64,000 nucleotides of DNA. Origin: Shimwellia pseudoproteus. GTDB lineage: Bacteria; Pseudomonadota; Gammaproteobacteria; Enterobacterales; Enterobacteriaceae. The notes under the pieces were generated by a model. The model was not told the DNA's origin. It did not search any database and was given only the letters and a program-made list of their open reading frames with translations. Position 1 is the first letter of the stretch. Each line of letters starts with the position of its first letter. Made by a program: the position numbers and the translations under genes. Positions 30,447 to 41,498 of this stretch are shown piece by piece. The stretch covers positions 1 through 64,000 of the forward strand of contig NZ_WBXP01000015.1 in the NCBI RefSeq assembly GCF_016415625.1, in the 5' to 3' direction.

Positions 30447-31730
30447 ATGTCAGCACCGTTATGGCTTATTCAAAATGTCAGGCTGCCGGGCAAGGACGGG
30501 TTATGGCAAATCGCGATTGATCAGGGACGCTTTGGGGAAATCACCCCGATGGGAGAGGAGCGCAACGAAAGCTATGAAGTGCTGAATGGCCGGGGTGGGC
30601 TGGCTATTGCGCCGTTTATTGAACCGCATATTCACCTCGATACCACCCAGACCGCCGGGCAACCGGCCTGGAACCAGTCAGGCACGTTGTTTGAAGGGAT
30701 TGAGCGCTGGGCGGAGCGCAAGTCCCTGCTCAGCCATGAGGATGTGAAAGCCAGAGCCTGGCAGACCCTGAAATGGCAGATGGCCAATGGTGTCCAGTAT
30801 GTACGCAGCCACGTGGATGTGTCTGACCCTAGCCTCACGGCCCTGCGGGCATTGCTGGAGGTGAAGCAGGAAGTGGCCCCGTGGATCGATCTGCAACTGG
30901 TGGCCTTCCCCCAGGAGGGGATCTTGTCGTATCCCAACGGGGCGGCACTGCTGGAAGAGGCGCTGCAACTGGGGGCGGATGTGGTGGGGGCAATCCCGCA
31001 TTTTGAATTTACCCGCGAGTATGGCGTTGAGTCTCTGCATATTGCCTTTGATCTGGCGAACAAGTACCAGCGGCTTATCGATATCCACTGTGATGAAATT
31101 GATGATGAACAGTCGCGGTTTGTTGAGACGGTGGCCGCCCTGGCGCTGCGTGACGGCATGGGGGCGCGGGTCACGGCCAGCCATACCACCGCCATGCACT
31201 CCTACAATGGGGCTTATACCTCACGCCTGTTCCGGCTGCTGAAAATGTCCGGTATTAATTTTGTCGCTAACCCGCTGGTGAATATTCATTTGCAGGGCCG
31301 CTTTGATGATTACCCGAAGCGTCGGGGGATCACCCGGGTTAAAGAGCTGCTGGCGGCGGGGATTAACGTCAGTTTTGGCCACGACGATGTGTTTGATCCC
31401 TGGTACCCGTTGGGCACCGCCAATATGCTGCAAGTGCTGCATATGGGGCTCCACGTCTGCCAGATGATGGGTTATGAGCAGATAAACGACAGTCTGCGGC
31501 TGATCACCAGCAACAGTGCCCGTACCTGCGGTATAACGGATTATGGGATTGTGGAAGGGAATACCGCCAACATGCTTATCCTGCCCGCGACGGATGGGTT
31601 TGATGCCCTGCGCCGCCAGGTACCGGTGCGCTGGTCAATCCGCCAGGGGCGGGTCATCAGCACGACCCAACTGGCCCAGACCTGGGTGCAGATGGATGGC
31701 GGCGGTGAAGAGATAGACTTCAGTCGCTGA
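30447..31730 (+). CDS. codA: Cytosine deaminase
   Basis: 427 residues, as in E. coli CodA and very similar throughout. It hydrolyses cytosine to uracil and ammonia. Metal ligands of the amidohydrolase fold are visible: His61 and His63 ([14 protein letters not shown]), His in [12 protein letters not shown] (about 214), His in [12 protein letters not shown] (about 246) and Asp in [11 protein letters not shown] (about 313). ATG 30447 follows GAGGGAATATC. Unlike the E. coli codBA operon, no cytosine permease codB is adjacent; the gene lies between nirB (divergent) and tsgA (convergent). The last 25 residues are diverged from E. coli. Confidence 0.96.
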   Translation: MSAPLWLIQNVRLPGKDGLWQIAIDQGRFGEITPMGEERNESYEVLNGRGGLAIAPFIEPHIHLDTTQTAGQPAWNQSGTLFEGIERWAERKSLLSHEDVKARAWQTLKWQMANGVQYVRSHVDVSDPSLTALRALLEVKQEVAPWIDLQLVAFPQEGILSYPNGAALLEEALQLGADVVGAIPHFEFTREYGVESLHIAFDLANKYQRLIDIHCDEIDDEQSRFVETVAALALRDGMGARVTASHTTAMHSYNGAYTSRLFRLLKMSGINFVANPLVNIHLQGRFDDYPKRRGITRVKELLAAGINVSFGHDDVFDPWYPLGTANMLQVLHMGLHVCQMMGYEQINDSLRLITSNSARTCGITDYGIVEGNTANMLILPATDGFDALRRQVPVRWSIRQGRVISTTQLAQTWVQMDGGGEEIDFSR

Positions 31731-31731
31731 T

Positions 31732-31751
31732 CCCCGCAGTGGCCTGCGGGG
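31732..31751 (+). terminator. Hairpin after codA
   Basis: CCCCGCAG (31732-31739) pairs with CTGCGGGG (31744-31751), starting one base past the codA stop. There is no T-run after it on the plus strand (AGCGCGGTTATTG), so termination strength is uncertain. Confidence 0.5.
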
Positions 31752-31758
31752 AGCGCGG

Positions 31759-32952
31759 TTATTGATGAGGTACGCTGGTGAGGGTATCCCGGGGCTGGCG
31801 ATGGCGGGTAACAAAGCCCAGCAGGAAGCACATCACAAACACCACCACATACAGCCCGTTGGCGGTGAGCAGCGCCGCTTGCGGGCCGCTGTGGGCAACG
31901 ATAGGGCCAGTGACCACGAAGGTCAGCATGGTGCCGATGGTGCCACAGGTCAGCACCACGTTAACCAGCTTCGGTGACGCTACCCGGGTCTGGAGCGAGG
32001 CGAGGGTAATCACCGAGGTATAAATCGCGCTGGAGAAGAACCCCAGGGCGAGAATAAACAGGTGCATATGGCTGGTGCTGCTGGTGATAAAGCAGTACAT
32101 CAAGATACCCGCCAGGGCCGCTAACACGGTCAGCAGACGTTGCAGATCGAAGAAGCGCAGGATCACGCTGAAGGCCCACATACCAAACATATAGGACATC
32201 CAGAAATTACTGACCAGCTGCCCGGCATCGTTCAGGTTCATGCCGAGGCTTTTGGCATATTCCGGTACCCAGGAGATAAACCCCAACTGGCCGAGGATGT
32301 AGCACATGGCGGCAATGGATAAGAACAGCACCCCAACGCCCCATTTTTCTTTGGCGGCCGGTTTGTTGTCCTGAGGCGCATGTTTACCCAGCGCCGGAAA
32401 CTCGCAGCCGAGGGTCAGGACGAAAATAGCGACATACACCAGGCCGATACAGGCATATACCCAGTACCAGGGAATGCTGCGGGCCAGTAAAAAGGCGGCC
32501 ACCATCGGGAAGATCATCCCGGCCATACTGAAGAAGGAATCGGTAAACAGCAGCCGGGAGCCGCGCTGGCGCCCTTCATACAGATGGGTGATCAGGAAGG
32601 TACCGATGGACATGGTAATGCCACTGACCAGCCCCAGGACAAACATGGAGGCTGAAAACAGCGTCAGGCTATGGCCATACATCAGCCCGGCCACCGCCAG
32701 CAGCATCAGCAGGAAACCGAAGCGCAACTGGGTCCTCAGTGGCACTATCTCCATCAGCCAGGCGTTCAGAAAAATCGAAATCAAGATCCCGGCATTCAGG
32801 AAGGTGAAGGTATTGCTCATGCTGGAGACCGGCAGATGGAAGTAATCGGCAATGTTGCCCATTACCATGCCGGTAACAATGACCAGTGCACCGGTGAGTG
32901 CGTAGGAGAAAAAACTGATCCATGTGAGCCTGATGCGGTTGCTGTTAGTCAT
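31759..32952 (-). CDS. tsgA: MFS transporter TsgA
   Basis: 397 residues (E. coli TsgA 393). Major facilitator fold with 12 predicted membrane helices; the conserved N-terminus [34 protein letters not shown] and the loop [18 protein letters not shown] are nearly as in E. coli. Salmonella tsgA was found as a tellurite- and selenite-responsive gene; the substrate is unknown. It converges on codA with 28 bp between stops and is divergent from ppiA. Confidence 0.95.
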   Translation of the reverse strand: MTNSNRIRLTWISFFSYALTGALVIVTGMVMGNIADYFHLPVSSMSNTFTFLNAGILISIFLNAWLMEIVPLRTQLRFGFLLMLLAVAGLMYGHSLTLFSASMFVLGLVSGITMSIGTFLITHLYEGRQRGSRLLFTDSFFSMAGMIFPMVAAFLLARSIPWYWVYACIGLVYVAIFVLTLGCEFPALGKHAPQDNKPAAKEKWGVGVLFLSIAAMCYILGQLGFISWVPEYAKSLGMNLNDAGQLVSNFWMSYMFGMWAFSVILRFFDLQRLLTVLAALAGILMYCFITSSTSHMHLFILALGFFSSAIYTSVITLASLQTRVASPKLVNVVLTCGTIGTMLTFVVTGPIVAHSGPQAALLTANGLYVVVFVMCFLLGFVTRHRQPRDTLTSVPHQ

Positions 32953-33285
32953 AGAAAGCCTGTGAATAGAACGGTAAAGCGCCTTGACAGCGCGGTGAGC
33001 GGGCAGATTTTAACCACAAGCGTGATCTATTAAAATAATTTATGTACGTACTCCCGCTGCTATCATTTAATGTTTGATGTTCATCACAAAAATATCCGCA
33101 AATTGGCCTAATTATAGCGGCCGCTTCCGTTATCGGGCTATTGCGGCTGGCTGATCGCGGCACGGCCCATTATCCTGGTAACCGGTGCTTACAACGTAAA
33201 GGCAGGTAAATACCTGGCATGATGTTAACCTGCTTCTTAAAATCGATCATCATCCTGCCCATTATTGTTTTTTAAGGAATCTTTG
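32953..33285. promoter_or_regulatory. Divergent tsgA / ppiA region with a CRP-like site
   Basis: 333 bp with no gene. TTTGATGTTCATCACA at 33073-33088 matches TGTGA-N6-TCACA with one mismatch. E. coli ppiA is controlled by cAMP-CRP and other regulators from several promoters, so this is a plausible CRP site serving tsgA, ppiA or both. The ppiA ribosome binding site is AAGGAATC just before ATG 33286. Confidence 0.55.
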
Positions 33286-33858
33286 ATGCTCAAATCTACA
33301 CTGGCCGCCGTTGCCACCGTTTTTGCACTGTCTGCAATCACGCCAGCCGCCCTGGCTGCCGGTAATGACCCTCATGTCTTGCTGACCACCTCTGCCGGTA
33401 ATATTGAGCTGCAGCTGGATGGCCAGAAAGCACCGGGCACTGTGAAAAACTTTGTTGATTATGTGAATAACGGTTTTTACAACAACACCATTTTTCACCG
33501 CGTGATCCCGGGTTTTATGATTCAGGGTGGCGGTTTTACGGCTGATATGAATCAGAAACAGACCAATGCGCCAATAAAAAATGAAGCGGATAACGGCCTG
33601 CGTAATACCCGCGGCACCATCTCAATGGCCCGCACCGCCGATAAAGACAGCGCCACTAGCCAGTTCTTTATCAACGTGGCGGATAACGCCTTCCTTGACC
33701 ACGGCCAGCGCGACTTCGGGTATGCGGTGTTTGGTAAAGTGGTCAAAGGGATGGATGTCGCCGATAAAATTGCCCAGGCGCCAACCAGCTCTGTGGGGCC
33801 TTATCAGAATGTGCCGTCCAAACCTATCGTTATCCTGTCTGCAAAAGTCCTGCCTTAA
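33286..33858 (+). CDS. ppiA: Periplasmic peptidyl-prolyl isomerase A (cyclophilin)
   Basis: 190 residues, as in E. coli. A Sec signal peptide covers about 1-24 ([23 protein letters not shown]). The cyclophilin core is intact: [15 protein letters not shown], the catalytic Arg in that segment, [15 protein letters not shown] and [16 protein letters not shown]. It speeds cis-trans isomerisation of proline bonds in the periplasm. ATG 33286 fits the E. coli start; an ATG seven codons upstream is open but would spoil the signal peptide. Confidence 0.97.
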   Translation: MLKSTLAAVATVFALSAITPAALAAGNDPHVLLTTSAGNIELQLDGQKAPGTVKNFVDYVNNGFYNNTIFHRVIPGFMIQGGGFTADMNQKQTNAPIKNEADNGLRNTRGTISMARTADKDSATSQFFINVADNAFLDHGQRDFGYAVFGKVVKGMDVADKIAQAPTSSVGPYQNVPSKPIVILSAKVLP

Positions 33859-34001
33859 CCGCATGATCACCAGCCCTGGCGGGCGCCCAGCCACCCGCCA
33901 GTGGTCTTGCTTCTCTCTTCGCGTGTGATTCGCTTCCCGCAGCGCTGCCGGGAATTGCTGCTTATACTTGTGGCAACCAGCAACTGAACATGGGGTGGAC
34001 C

Positions 34002-34172
34002 ATGGCCAGAAAACTCACCGATCGACAAAAGATCCAGCTCTGGGCCCGGGTACGTGACCGTAATTTCCAGGCCAGCCAGCATCTGGAAGGGTTTACTGCC
34101 CCTCTGGTAACACGGGAGAATGAGCGCCAGTGGCAGGAGGCGCTTAATGCCGCCAGGAGGCGTTATGGATGA
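34002..34172 (+). CDS. yhfG: YhfG, antitoxin-like partner of Fic
   Basis: 56 residues (E. coli YhfG 55). The start [10 protein letters not shown] at 34002 matches E. coli MKKLTDKQK; the frame is open four codons earlier. The segment SQHLEG (residues 25-30) fits the (S/T)xxxE(G/N) motif of Fic-inhibitory helices, in which the Glu blocks ATP gamma-phosphate binding. The last 8 bp overlap the fic start, as expected for a two-gene antitoxin-toxin unit. Inhibitor role is inferred from the motif and context. Confidence 0.85.
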   Translation: MARKLTDRQKIQLWARVRDRNFQASQHLEGFTAPLVTRENERQWQEALNAARRRYG

Positions 34173-34776
34173 GATGAACGATACCTTTGGCGATGTCCGC
34201 GACCCCTATTTTTGGTCCGGCAGTGAGGTGTTTCGCAACCGGCTGAATATCCGCGAGGCGGCGCGCCTGCAAGAGGCCGAGATTGCATTTACCTCTTTGC
34301 GTGCGGCAACCCTTGAGCTGGGCCCGCCCCGGCCCGGGCTTCCCCACTTGTGCCATATTCACCGTCAGCTGTTCCAGGATATTTACGAATGGGCAGGAAA
34401 AATCCGCCAGGTTGATATCTACCGTGGCGATACCCGGTTTTGCCACTTTGACTACCTGGAGAAAGAAGGCAACGCGGTGATGCGGGCACTGGAAGACGAA
34501 AACTATCTGCTGGGCCTGCCTCTGGAGGTTTTTACCCAGCGGCTGGCGCATTTTTATTGTGAAGTCAATGTATTGCACCCGTTCCGCACCGGTAATGGCC
34601 GGGCACAGCGCATCTTCTTTGAACAGTTGGCTATCCATGCCGGGTACAGTCTGGACTGGCGCGGGCTGGCGGTGGTGCCGTGGCGGCAGGCGAACCAGCA
34701 AGGGGCGATGGGGGATCTGCAGCCCCTGGAGGCGATATTCAGCAAAGTGGTAAGCGAAGCCGCAGAAACTGAGTAG
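34165..34776 (+). CDS. fic: Fic-domain AMP-transferase toxin
   Basis: 203 residues (E. coli Fic 200). The Fic motif [12 protein letters not shown] (138-149) is fully canonical, with catalytic His138 and the GNGR phosphate-binding loop; in my recollection E. coli K-12 Fic has a degraded form (GSGLAQ). The flap region [12 protein letters not shown] lies around 84-95. Canonical Fic enzymes transfer AMP to target proteins. I use ATG 34165 with AGGAGG upstream; it begins inside yhfG, giving tight coupling to the likely inhibitor. Target is unknown; bacterial class I Fic toxins are known to modify gyrase and topoisomerase IV. Confidence 0.93.
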   Translation: MDEMNDTFGDVRDPYFWSGSEVFRNRLNIREAARLQEAEIAFTSLRAATLELGPPRPGLPHLCHIHRQLFQDIYEWAGKIRQVDIYRGDTRFCHFDYLEKEGNAVMRALEDENYLLGLPLEVFTQRLAHFYCEVNVLHPFRTGNGRAQRIFFEQLAIHAGYSLDWRGLAVVPWRQANQQGAMGDLQPLEAIFSKVVSEAAETE

Positions 34777-34808
34777 AATGGCCGGGTTTTGATTATCCTG
34801 GAGTGGCC

Positions 34809-35372
34809 ATGTTACTGCTGATTGATAACTATGATTCGTTTACCTGGAACCTGTACCAGTATTTTTGTGAACTGGGCAGTGAGGTGGTGGTCCGGCGTAA
34901 CGATACCCTGACCCTGGATGACATTGAGCAGATGCAGCCGGAAAAGCTGGTTATCTCCCCGGGGCCCTGTACGCCGACCGACGCCGGGATCTCCCTGGCG
35001 GCCATTCGCCAGTTTGCCGGGCAGTTGCCGATTCTCGGGGTGTGCCTTGGCCACCAGGCGATTGCTCAGGCATTCGGCGCCCGTATTGTGCGCGCCGGCC
35101 AGGTGATGCACGGCAAAACGTCGCCGGTGACCCACAATAATCAGGGGGTATTTCGCGGGCTGGCTAACCCGCTCACCGTGACCCGCTACCATTCCCTGGT
35201 GGTGGCGCCGGGATCATTGCCGGACAGCTTTGAGGTCACCGCCCACAGCGATGACGGGGAAATCATGGGGATTCGCCACCGGGAGTGGGATCTGGAAGGG
35301 GTACAATTTCACCCGGAAAGCATCCTCAGTGAGCAGGGCCACGCGCTGCTGGCTAATTTCCTCAGGCGCTGA
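34809..35372 (+). CDS. pabA: Aminodeoxychorismate synthase, glutamine amidotransferase subunit
   Basis: 187 residues, as in E. coli PabA. It supplies ammonia from glutamine to PabB for p-aminobenzoate and folate synthesis. Class I amidotransferase triad: Cys79 in GVCLGHQ, with the His and Glu in [11 protein letters not shown] near 168-175. The oxyanion segment is SPGPCTP. ATG 34809 has CTGGAG six bases upstream; GTG 34803 is open but less likely. It lies 32 bp after fic, as in E. coli. Confidence 0.97.
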   Translation: MLLLIDNYDSFTWNLYQYFCELGSEVVVRRNDTLTLDDIEQMQPEKLVISPGPCTPTDAGISLAAIRQFAGQLPILGVCLGHQAIAQAFGARIVRAGQVMHGKTSPVTHNNQGVFRGLANPLTVTRYHSLVVAPGSLPDSFEVTAHSDDGEIMGIRHREWDLEGVQFHPESILSEQGHALLANFLRR

Positions 35373-35385
35373 ATTTTTATTGCCA
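35368..35385 (+). promoter_or_regulatory. Candidate ArgR box upstream of argD
   Basis: GCTGAATTTTTATTGCCA overlaps the pabA stop. The left half TGAAT and central AT tract match the ARG-box pattern (TGAATwwwwATTCA); the right half is imperfect. A second AT-rich stretch (TATGCATATTTTGTG) follows, as expected for paired ARG boxes, and both lie in the 86-bp gap before argD. Confidence 0.45.
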
Positions 35386-35389
35386 TTAA

Positions 35390-36679
<1,290 letters not shown>

Positions 36680-36680
36680 T

Positions 36681-38762
36681 TTAGCGGTGCAGGATACGCG
36701 TAAGCCACTTGCCGTGATGGGGGCGCTGGCGCCAGGCAACTGACGAAATGGTATGCATCGAGCTCAGGTGCCCCAAAATACGCTGCAGGTGTTGTTCCAT
36801 GGTGCTTAATGGCCCGCTGGGCAGCATCTGTGGCGACTCCAGAATATTCACATCATTACTCTCCCCCGGCGCGTCATAATCCAGGCGCTGCTGGCAGCGC
36901 TGCAGGGCAATTTCACAGGACTCCAGATAACGCCGGGCCAGATCGGGTGTCAGCATGTCATGCTCCCGGGCCAGGGTGGTCATGGCGTTAATATGCTCGA
37001 CAATAAACTGGCTGTGGGTCACCCACAGTTTCATGTCCGCCAGATAATGGCTGTTAAATCCCGGCTCCTTCATGGCCTGGTTTAGTGAGTTATACAGCGC
37101 ATTATGGGCCTGGTTCACCTGCATCCGCTGCCAGGCCAGCGGCGTGGGCTGGGGATCGTCGCTGAGGATCAGCCGTAGCGCTTCCTGGTCCTGTTCTAAT
37201 GCATCATGGGCGTTTTTGCGCAGCAGACCACTTTGCCACTGGGGCCACAGCCAGACCATACCGCCAAAGGCAATCAGGCATCCCAGCAGGGTATCCACCA
37301 GGCGCGGTACCAGAAATGCCTCTCCGTTTAGCGAGAGTAATTGCAGGGTATATACCCCGGTAACCGTAAAGTCCACCGTGGCCCAGCCGTAATAATTGCG
37401 GGTGATCAAATAGCTGCCAAAGGTGATAATCAGCATGGTGGTCAGGGTCCATGCATTGGGGATGTGGTAATGCAGCGTGAAGCCGGCTATCAGCAAGCCC
37501 GCCATGGTGCCCAGTGAACGGTGCAGGATACGCACCCGGGTGGCGCTGTAGCCGCTTTGGGTGACAAACATGATAGTCATCAGGATCCACCAGGGTTTTG
37601 GCAGGTGCAGGGCGGCCCCGGCCAGACTGCCAATGGCCAGCATGACCCCCATGCGCAGGGCTGAACGCAGAGCGGACGATGCCGGCGACAGGTAGCTTTT
37701 GATTGCCCGTAACAGCGGCAGGCGGCGTTGCTGATCCGCCATCAGATCCCGGGTATAGAGCGGGCGCTGGGTGTGGAGCACCCGGGCAATACGGCTGAAG
37801 TGATAATGGCAAAATTGCCCCACCGGGTTATCCGGGTGCTGGCGGGCAATTTTCTCCAGCACGGCGATGGGTTTATCCATGTTAAAGCGGCGCGGATAGC
37901 GATGGTAGAGGATATCGTCTGCCAGCACGTTAAGCCGCTCGCTGATGGTGCGGGCGTTCCAGCGGATCACCGCTTCGGCGTGGCTCTGCTCTACCAATTT
38001 CTGGACCTCTTCCGGCTGGTGCAGGCTCACGGAAATATGCTCTTGCAGATCCAGCGCCACCTGGAAAATACGCTGCAGCCGCAGATAATCGTGCTGCCCT
38101 TTACTGGCCGACAGCATGTGCATTTGCTGGTAGCAGGTGCTGATCAGGTCCACCACCTTTTGCTGGCGGATAAGCAGCGGCGGCAGGGCGGTTTGCGGGT
38201 CGGTATGCTGGGTGAGCAGGCTATATTTGGCGTCACAGTATTCCGCCAACTGGCGGTACAACAGGCTCAGGGATTCACGCAGTGGCTGCTCGCGCCATAG
38301 CCGAAACCAGGCCCAGTTAAACAGCCCGTACCAGGCGGTACCGCAGAGATACAGCAGCATTGGCTGCCAGACTGGCATATTGCCTGCCAGGCTGAGGGTA
38401 AAAATGGCGGCGGTCAGGGCCGCGGGGAACAGCCGGCCATGCAGTGGGCTGATTTCAGCGGTGACGCCCAGTATCAGCGCCAGCCCCAGCAGAATAGCGG
38501 CGAGGGGTAGCGCGTGAAACAGTAACAGCTGGACCACCAGACTACTGGCGGCGAACAGCGATGCCCCAATAATCAGGCGTTTAAAAAAGCGCTTATGGGG
38601 CGTGTCGAGGCCGGCAAGATTGCAGCAGGCGGGTACCAGGGAGAATAACAGCCCCTGGCGCAGTTCGCCGAGCAATAAACCGATGGCCACGGGCAGGCAG
38701 AGCACCAGAGTCTGGCGCAGGGCGTAGTTCACTTCCGGGTGGTAAATCAGCCGCCGCCACAT
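36681..38762 (-). CDS. yhfK: Inner-membrane protein YhfK (FUSC family)
   Basis: 693 residues (E. coli YhfK 696). Two clusters of membrane helices, about 15-155 and 385-510, each followed by a long soluble helical region, the two-module plan of fusaric-acid-resistance/YccS-like proteins. The stretch RIGVMLAIGSLAG-type helix and WILMTIMFVTQSGYSATRVRILHRSLGT is typical of the C-terminal FUSC module. No substrate is established. It converges on argD, whose stop is one base away, and lies downstream of the crp terminator. Confidence 0.92.
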   Translation of the reverse strand: MWRRLIYHPEVNYALRQTLVLCLPVAIGLLLGELRQGLLFSLVPACCNLAGLDTPHKRFFKRLIIGASLFAASSLVVQLLLFHALPLAAILLGLALILGVTAEISPLHGRLFPAALTAAIFTLSLAGNMPVWQPMLLYLCGTAWYGLFNWAWFRLWREQPLRESLSLLYRQLAEYCDAKYSLLTQHTDPQTALPPLLIRQQKVVDLISTCYQQMHMLSASKGQHDYLRLQRIFQVALDLQEHISVSLHQPEEVQKLVEQSHAEAVIRWNARTISERLNVLADDILYHRYPRRFNMDKPIAVLEKIARQHPDNPVGQFCHYHFSRIARVLHTQRPLYTRDLMADQQRRLPLLRAIKSYLSPASSALRSALRMGVMLAIGSLAGAALHLPKPWWILMTIMFVTQSGYSATRVRILHRSLGTMAGLLIAGFTLHYHIPNAWTLTTMLIITFGSYLITRNYYGWATVDFTVTGVYTLQLLSLNGEAFLVPRLVDTLLGCLIAFGGMVWLWPQWQSGLLRKNAHDALEQDQEALRLILSDDPQPTPLAWQRMQVNQAHNALYNSLNQAMKEPGFNSHYLADMKLWVTHSQFIVEHINAMTTLAREHDMLTPDLARRYLESCEIALQRCQQRLDYDAPGESNDVNILESPQMLPSGPLSTMEQHLQRILGHLSSMHTISSVAWRQRPHHGKWLTRILHR

Positions 38763-38845
38763 AGCACTGCTCTCTTGCTCCTGGTCTGGTTACTGCGGGT
38801 CCTGGGGTAAGGGATGATAATTACGGCAAAGAAAAAGTACAGCAA

Positions 38846-38877
38846 ATAAAAAAGGCGTGCTGGCTGAGCAGCACGCC
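38846..38877 (-). terminator. crp terminator
   Basis: On the minus strand GGCGTGCT pairs with AGCACGCC around GCTCAGCC and is followed by TTTTTTATTTG, a good U-tract, 16 bases after the crp stop. Confidence 0.88.
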
Positions 38878-38892
38878 CTGACGATAGCGGGA

Positions 38893-39525
38893 TTAACGGG
38901 TCCCGTATACGACGATGGTTTTGCCGTGGGCGGAGATCAGGTTTTGATCTTCCAGCATTTTCAGAATACGGCCCACAGTTTCGCGGGAGCAACCGACTAC
39001 CTGACCAATTTCCTGACGGGTGATTTTGATCTGCATCCCGTCCGGATGGGTCATCGCATCCGGCTGTTTAGCCAGATTCAGTAAGGTCTGGGCGATACGG
39101 CCGGTAACATCCAGGAAAGCAAGGTTGCCGACTTTTTCTGATGTGACCTGCAGACGGCGCGCCATCTGCGAGGAAAGACGCATCAGAATATCCGGGTTTA
39201 CCTGAATCAGCTGGCGGAATTTTTTATAAGAAATTTCGGCAACTTCACAGGCACTTTTGGCGCGGACCCAGGCACTACGTTCCTGACCTTCTTCAAACAG
39301 GCCCAGTTCGCCAATAAAGTCGCCCTGGTTCAGGTAGGAGAGGATCATCTCTTTGCCTTCTTCGTCCTTGATCAGAACGGCAACGGAACCCTTAACAATG
39401 TAATACAGCGTCTCCGCCTTCTCACCCTGATGGATCAGCGTACTCTTCGATGGATACTTATGAATGTGGCAATGGGACAAAAACCATTCGAGAGTCGGGT
39501 CGGTTGGCGGTTTGCTAAGCACCAT
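38893..39525 (-). CDS. crp: cAMP receptor protein CRP
   Basis: 210 residues, almost identical to E. coli CRP (small changes such as LSKPPT at the start and QVVGCSRE in the recognition helix region). The cAMP-binding beta roll includes [19 protein letters not shown] with the key Glu, Arg and Ser residues; the dimer helix follows; the HTH is [21 protein letters not shown]. Start ATG 39525 has the conserved AGAGGATAA leader sequence. CRP very likely binds the sites at 7348 (pckA) and 33073 in this window. Confidence 0.99.
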   Translation of the reverse strand: MVLSKPPTDPTLEWFLSHCHIHKYPSKSTLIHQGEKAETLYYIVKGSVAVLIKDEEGKEMILSYLNQGDFIGELGLFEEGQERSAWVRAKSACEVAEISYKKFRQLIQVNPDILMRLSSQMARRLQVTSEKVGNLAFLDVTGRIAQTLLNLAKQPDAMTHPDGMQIKITRQEIGQVVGCSRETVGRILKMLEDQNLISAHGKTIVVYGTR

Positions 39526-39824
39526 GCGCAATTATCCTCTTGTTATCTTGACGCCAAAGCGCGGCTTTTTGCCGTCTCTGGGTTGCAATCATTAATAATC
39601 CCCACCCTGGGGTAACCGGCAGAGGGTCTGCCTCCGTGAACTGTGTTCCCTTCGTATATCCGCGTTGTGCGGTGGGTATTGCTACACATCCCGGTTGTTT
39701 TAGCATAGCTTTCCGAAAGTGTCTCCTATTGTCTCGTTTCAGCTTGACCCAGGTCGCCTTCTGTTGCCAGTTTTCTTCCAGGCGCATAATCTTGTAGGAA
39801 ATATTTTTAGCGGGAGTAATAGAA
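39526..39824. promoter_or_regulatory. Divergent crp / yhfA control region
   Basis: 299 bp without a gene. In E. coli crp is autoregulated from this gap and a divergent RNA runs from it. I found no perfect TGTGA-N6-TCACA site here; weaker half-sites such as TGTGTTCCC (39648) and CTACACATC (39683) occur. Specific promoters cannot be fixed by eye. Confidence 0.4.
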
Positions 39825-40229
39825 ATGCAAGCAAGAGTTAAATGGATTGAGAATCTGACCTTCCTCGGGGAGTCTGCCTCCGGGCACCAGGTTCTGATGG
39901 ATGGCAATTCCGGTGACAAAGCGCCAAGCCCGATGGAAATGCTGCTGATGGCCGCCGGTGGGTGCAGCGCGATTGATGTGGTGTCTATCCTGCAAAAAGG
40001 CCGCCAGGATGTCAGCGACTGCGAAGTGAAACTGACTTCCGAACGTCGTGAAGAGGCGCCGCGCCTGTTCACCCATATCAATCTGCATTTTGTGGTTACC
40101 GGCCACGAACTGAAAGACAGTGCCGTTGCCCGCGCGGTGGATCTCTCTGCTGAGAAATATTGCTCTGTGGCGCTGATGCTGGGCAAAGCGGTGGATATCA
40201 CCCACTCTTATGAAGTGATTGAGAAATAA
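39825..40229 (+). CDS. yhfA: OsmC/Ohr family protein YhfA
   Basis: 134 residues, as in E. coli. OsmC-like fold with the two conserved cysteines: Cys in AAGGCSAIDVVSIL (about residue 48) and Cys in SAEKYCSVALML (about 113). In related proteins these reduce organic peroxides, but YhfA itself is uncharacterised. Divergent from crp, convergent with prkB. Confidence 0.95.
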   Translation: MQARVKWIENLTFLGESASGHQVLMDGNSGDKAPSPMEMLLMAAGGCSAIDVVSILQKGRQDVSDCEVKLTSERREEAPRLFTHINLHFVVTGHELKDSAVARAVDLSAEKYCSVALMLGKAVDITHSYEVIEK

Positions 40230-40249
40230 CCCCCCGATTTTCTCTTTGT

Positions 40250-40294
40250 GATACTGCCGGGCGGGGCATGTGTGCGATGCCTGCCCGCAGTATC
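40250..40294. terminator. Large hairpin shared by yhfA and prkB 3' ends
   Basis: GATACTGCCGGGCGGGGCAT (40250-40269) pairs, with small bulges, with ATGCCTGCCCGCAGTATC (40277-40294). Its right arm overlaps the prkB stop codon (40293-40295). T-tracts are weak on both sides, so it may act as an mRNA 3' end stabiliser or a weak bidirectional terminator. Confidence 0.55.
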
Positions 40295-41192
40295 AGCGGA
40301 TCGCTGGCCGCTGCAGGCCGCCGTCGTCGAAGGTTTTCCCTTCCATAATGCGTTGTACCAGCGGCAGCATGATAAGCTCCATAGCCAGCCCCATTTTGCC
40401 CCCCGGCACCACCAGCGTATTGATATGGGAAATAAACGATCCCTGTAGCATTGCCAGCAGCCACGGGTAATCAATATTGTCCAGATTACGGAAGTGGATC
40501 ACCACCAGGCTTTCGTCCAGGGACGGTATCCCTTTTGCGGCGAAGGGGTTGGAGGTATCCACGGTGGGGACCCGCTGGAAATTTATATGGGTGCGGGAAA
40601 ATTGTGGCGTGATGTAGTGGATATAGTCTTCCATTGAGCGCACCACCGACTCCATCACCGCTTCCCGGGAGTGGCCGCGCTCGCTGGTGTCGCGGATCAG
40701 TTTCTGGATCCATTCGAGGTTAACAATCGGCACCACCCCCACCAGCAGATCCACATGGCGGGCTACGTCGTTGTGTTCGGTGACCACGCCGCCGTGCAGC
40801 CCTTCATAAAACAGCACGTCGGTGGGTTCCGGGATCGGTTGCCACGGGGTAAAGGTCCCGGGGATCTGATTCCAGGGTACGGCTTCATCGTAGGTGTGCA
40901 GATATTTCCGAAATTTACCGCTGCCGTGCTGGCCATATTCGATAAAGGTCTGCTCCAGCAGGGTGAAGTCGTTGGCTTCCGGCCCGAAGTAGCTAATATG
41001 GCGCCCCACATCCCGGGCTTTGCGAATGGCCATGTCCATTTCCGGGCGGGTATAACGATGGAAACTATCCCCTTCAACTTCTGCGGCGCGCAGATTGAGC
41101 TGGGAGAAAATTTTTCGGAAGGCCAGACTGGTGGTTGTAGTACCGGCACCGCTGGAACCGGTAACCGCAATAACCGGGTGTTTCGCAGACAT
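40293..41192 (-). CDS. prkB: Phosphoribulokinase-like protein PrkB
   Basis: 299 residues, ten more than E. coli PrkB (289) at the C-terminus (after the EGKTFDDGG segment). P-loop kinase fold: GSSGAGTTTTS at about 12-22, then EGDSFHRYTRPEMD with the likely catalytic Asp and YFGPEANDF. Called phosphoribulokinase-like by homology, but no Calvin cycle exists in these bacteria, and the true substrate is unknown. Upstream yheT-yheU are on the same strand 88 bp away. Confidence 0.93.
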   Translation of the reverse strand: MSAKHPVIAVTGSSGAGTTTTSLAFRKIFSQLNLRAAEVEGDSFHRYTRPEMDMAIRKARDVGRHISYFGPEANDFTLLEQTFIEYGQHGSGKFRKYLHTYDEAVPWNQIPGTFTPWQPIPEPTDVLFYEGLHGGVVTEHNDVARHVDLLVGVVPIVNLEWIQKLIRDTSERGHSREAVMESVVRSMEDYIHYITPQFSRTHINFQRVPTVDTSNPFAAKGIPSLDESLVVIHFRNLDNIDYPWLLAMLQGSFISHINTLVVPGGKMGLAMELIMLPLVQRIMEGKTFDDGGLQRPAIR

Positions 41193-41279
41193 ATGACAAC
41201 CGCTCCTGGGTTAGCAGACAACAGGCAATTACGCGCAATGTAGCCTGCAGTATAGCTGGTTGATACCGGTGCCGGGGGG

Positions 41280-41498
41280 TTATCCCCGGAACTGTGAGCG
41301 GGGCATTATATTAATAGTTTCATGCAGTTCTGACCACACCAGCACCGCTTCTCCGCTCTCGAGCTGGCGCCTGACATCGGCGACTTTAGCGGCGAGGGAG
41401 CGTTCCTGTTCACCATAATCGGTCCCTTCACGTAATACAAAGGATTCGATCAGGTTTGCCAGGGTTTCGGGATCAATCTGCTGCCAGGGAATTATCAT
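41280..41498 (-). CDS. yheU: Conserved small protein YheU
   Basis: 72 residues, as in E. coli YheU (UPF0270). [29 protein letters not shown] is the conserved core. Function unknown. I use ATG 41498, which overlaps the yheT stop (ATGA); the frame is open 18 codons earlier inside yheT, without support. Confidence 0.94.
   Translation of the reverse strand: MIIPWQQIDPETLANLIESFVLREGTDYGEQERSLAAKVADVRRQLESGEAVLVWSELHETINIMPRSQFRG

Noticed and set aside
40293..41192. PrkB as a Calvin-cycle phosphoribulokinase
   Set aside because: No RuBisCO or other Calvin-cycle gene is near, and the E. coli orthologue has no such role; only the fold is shared.
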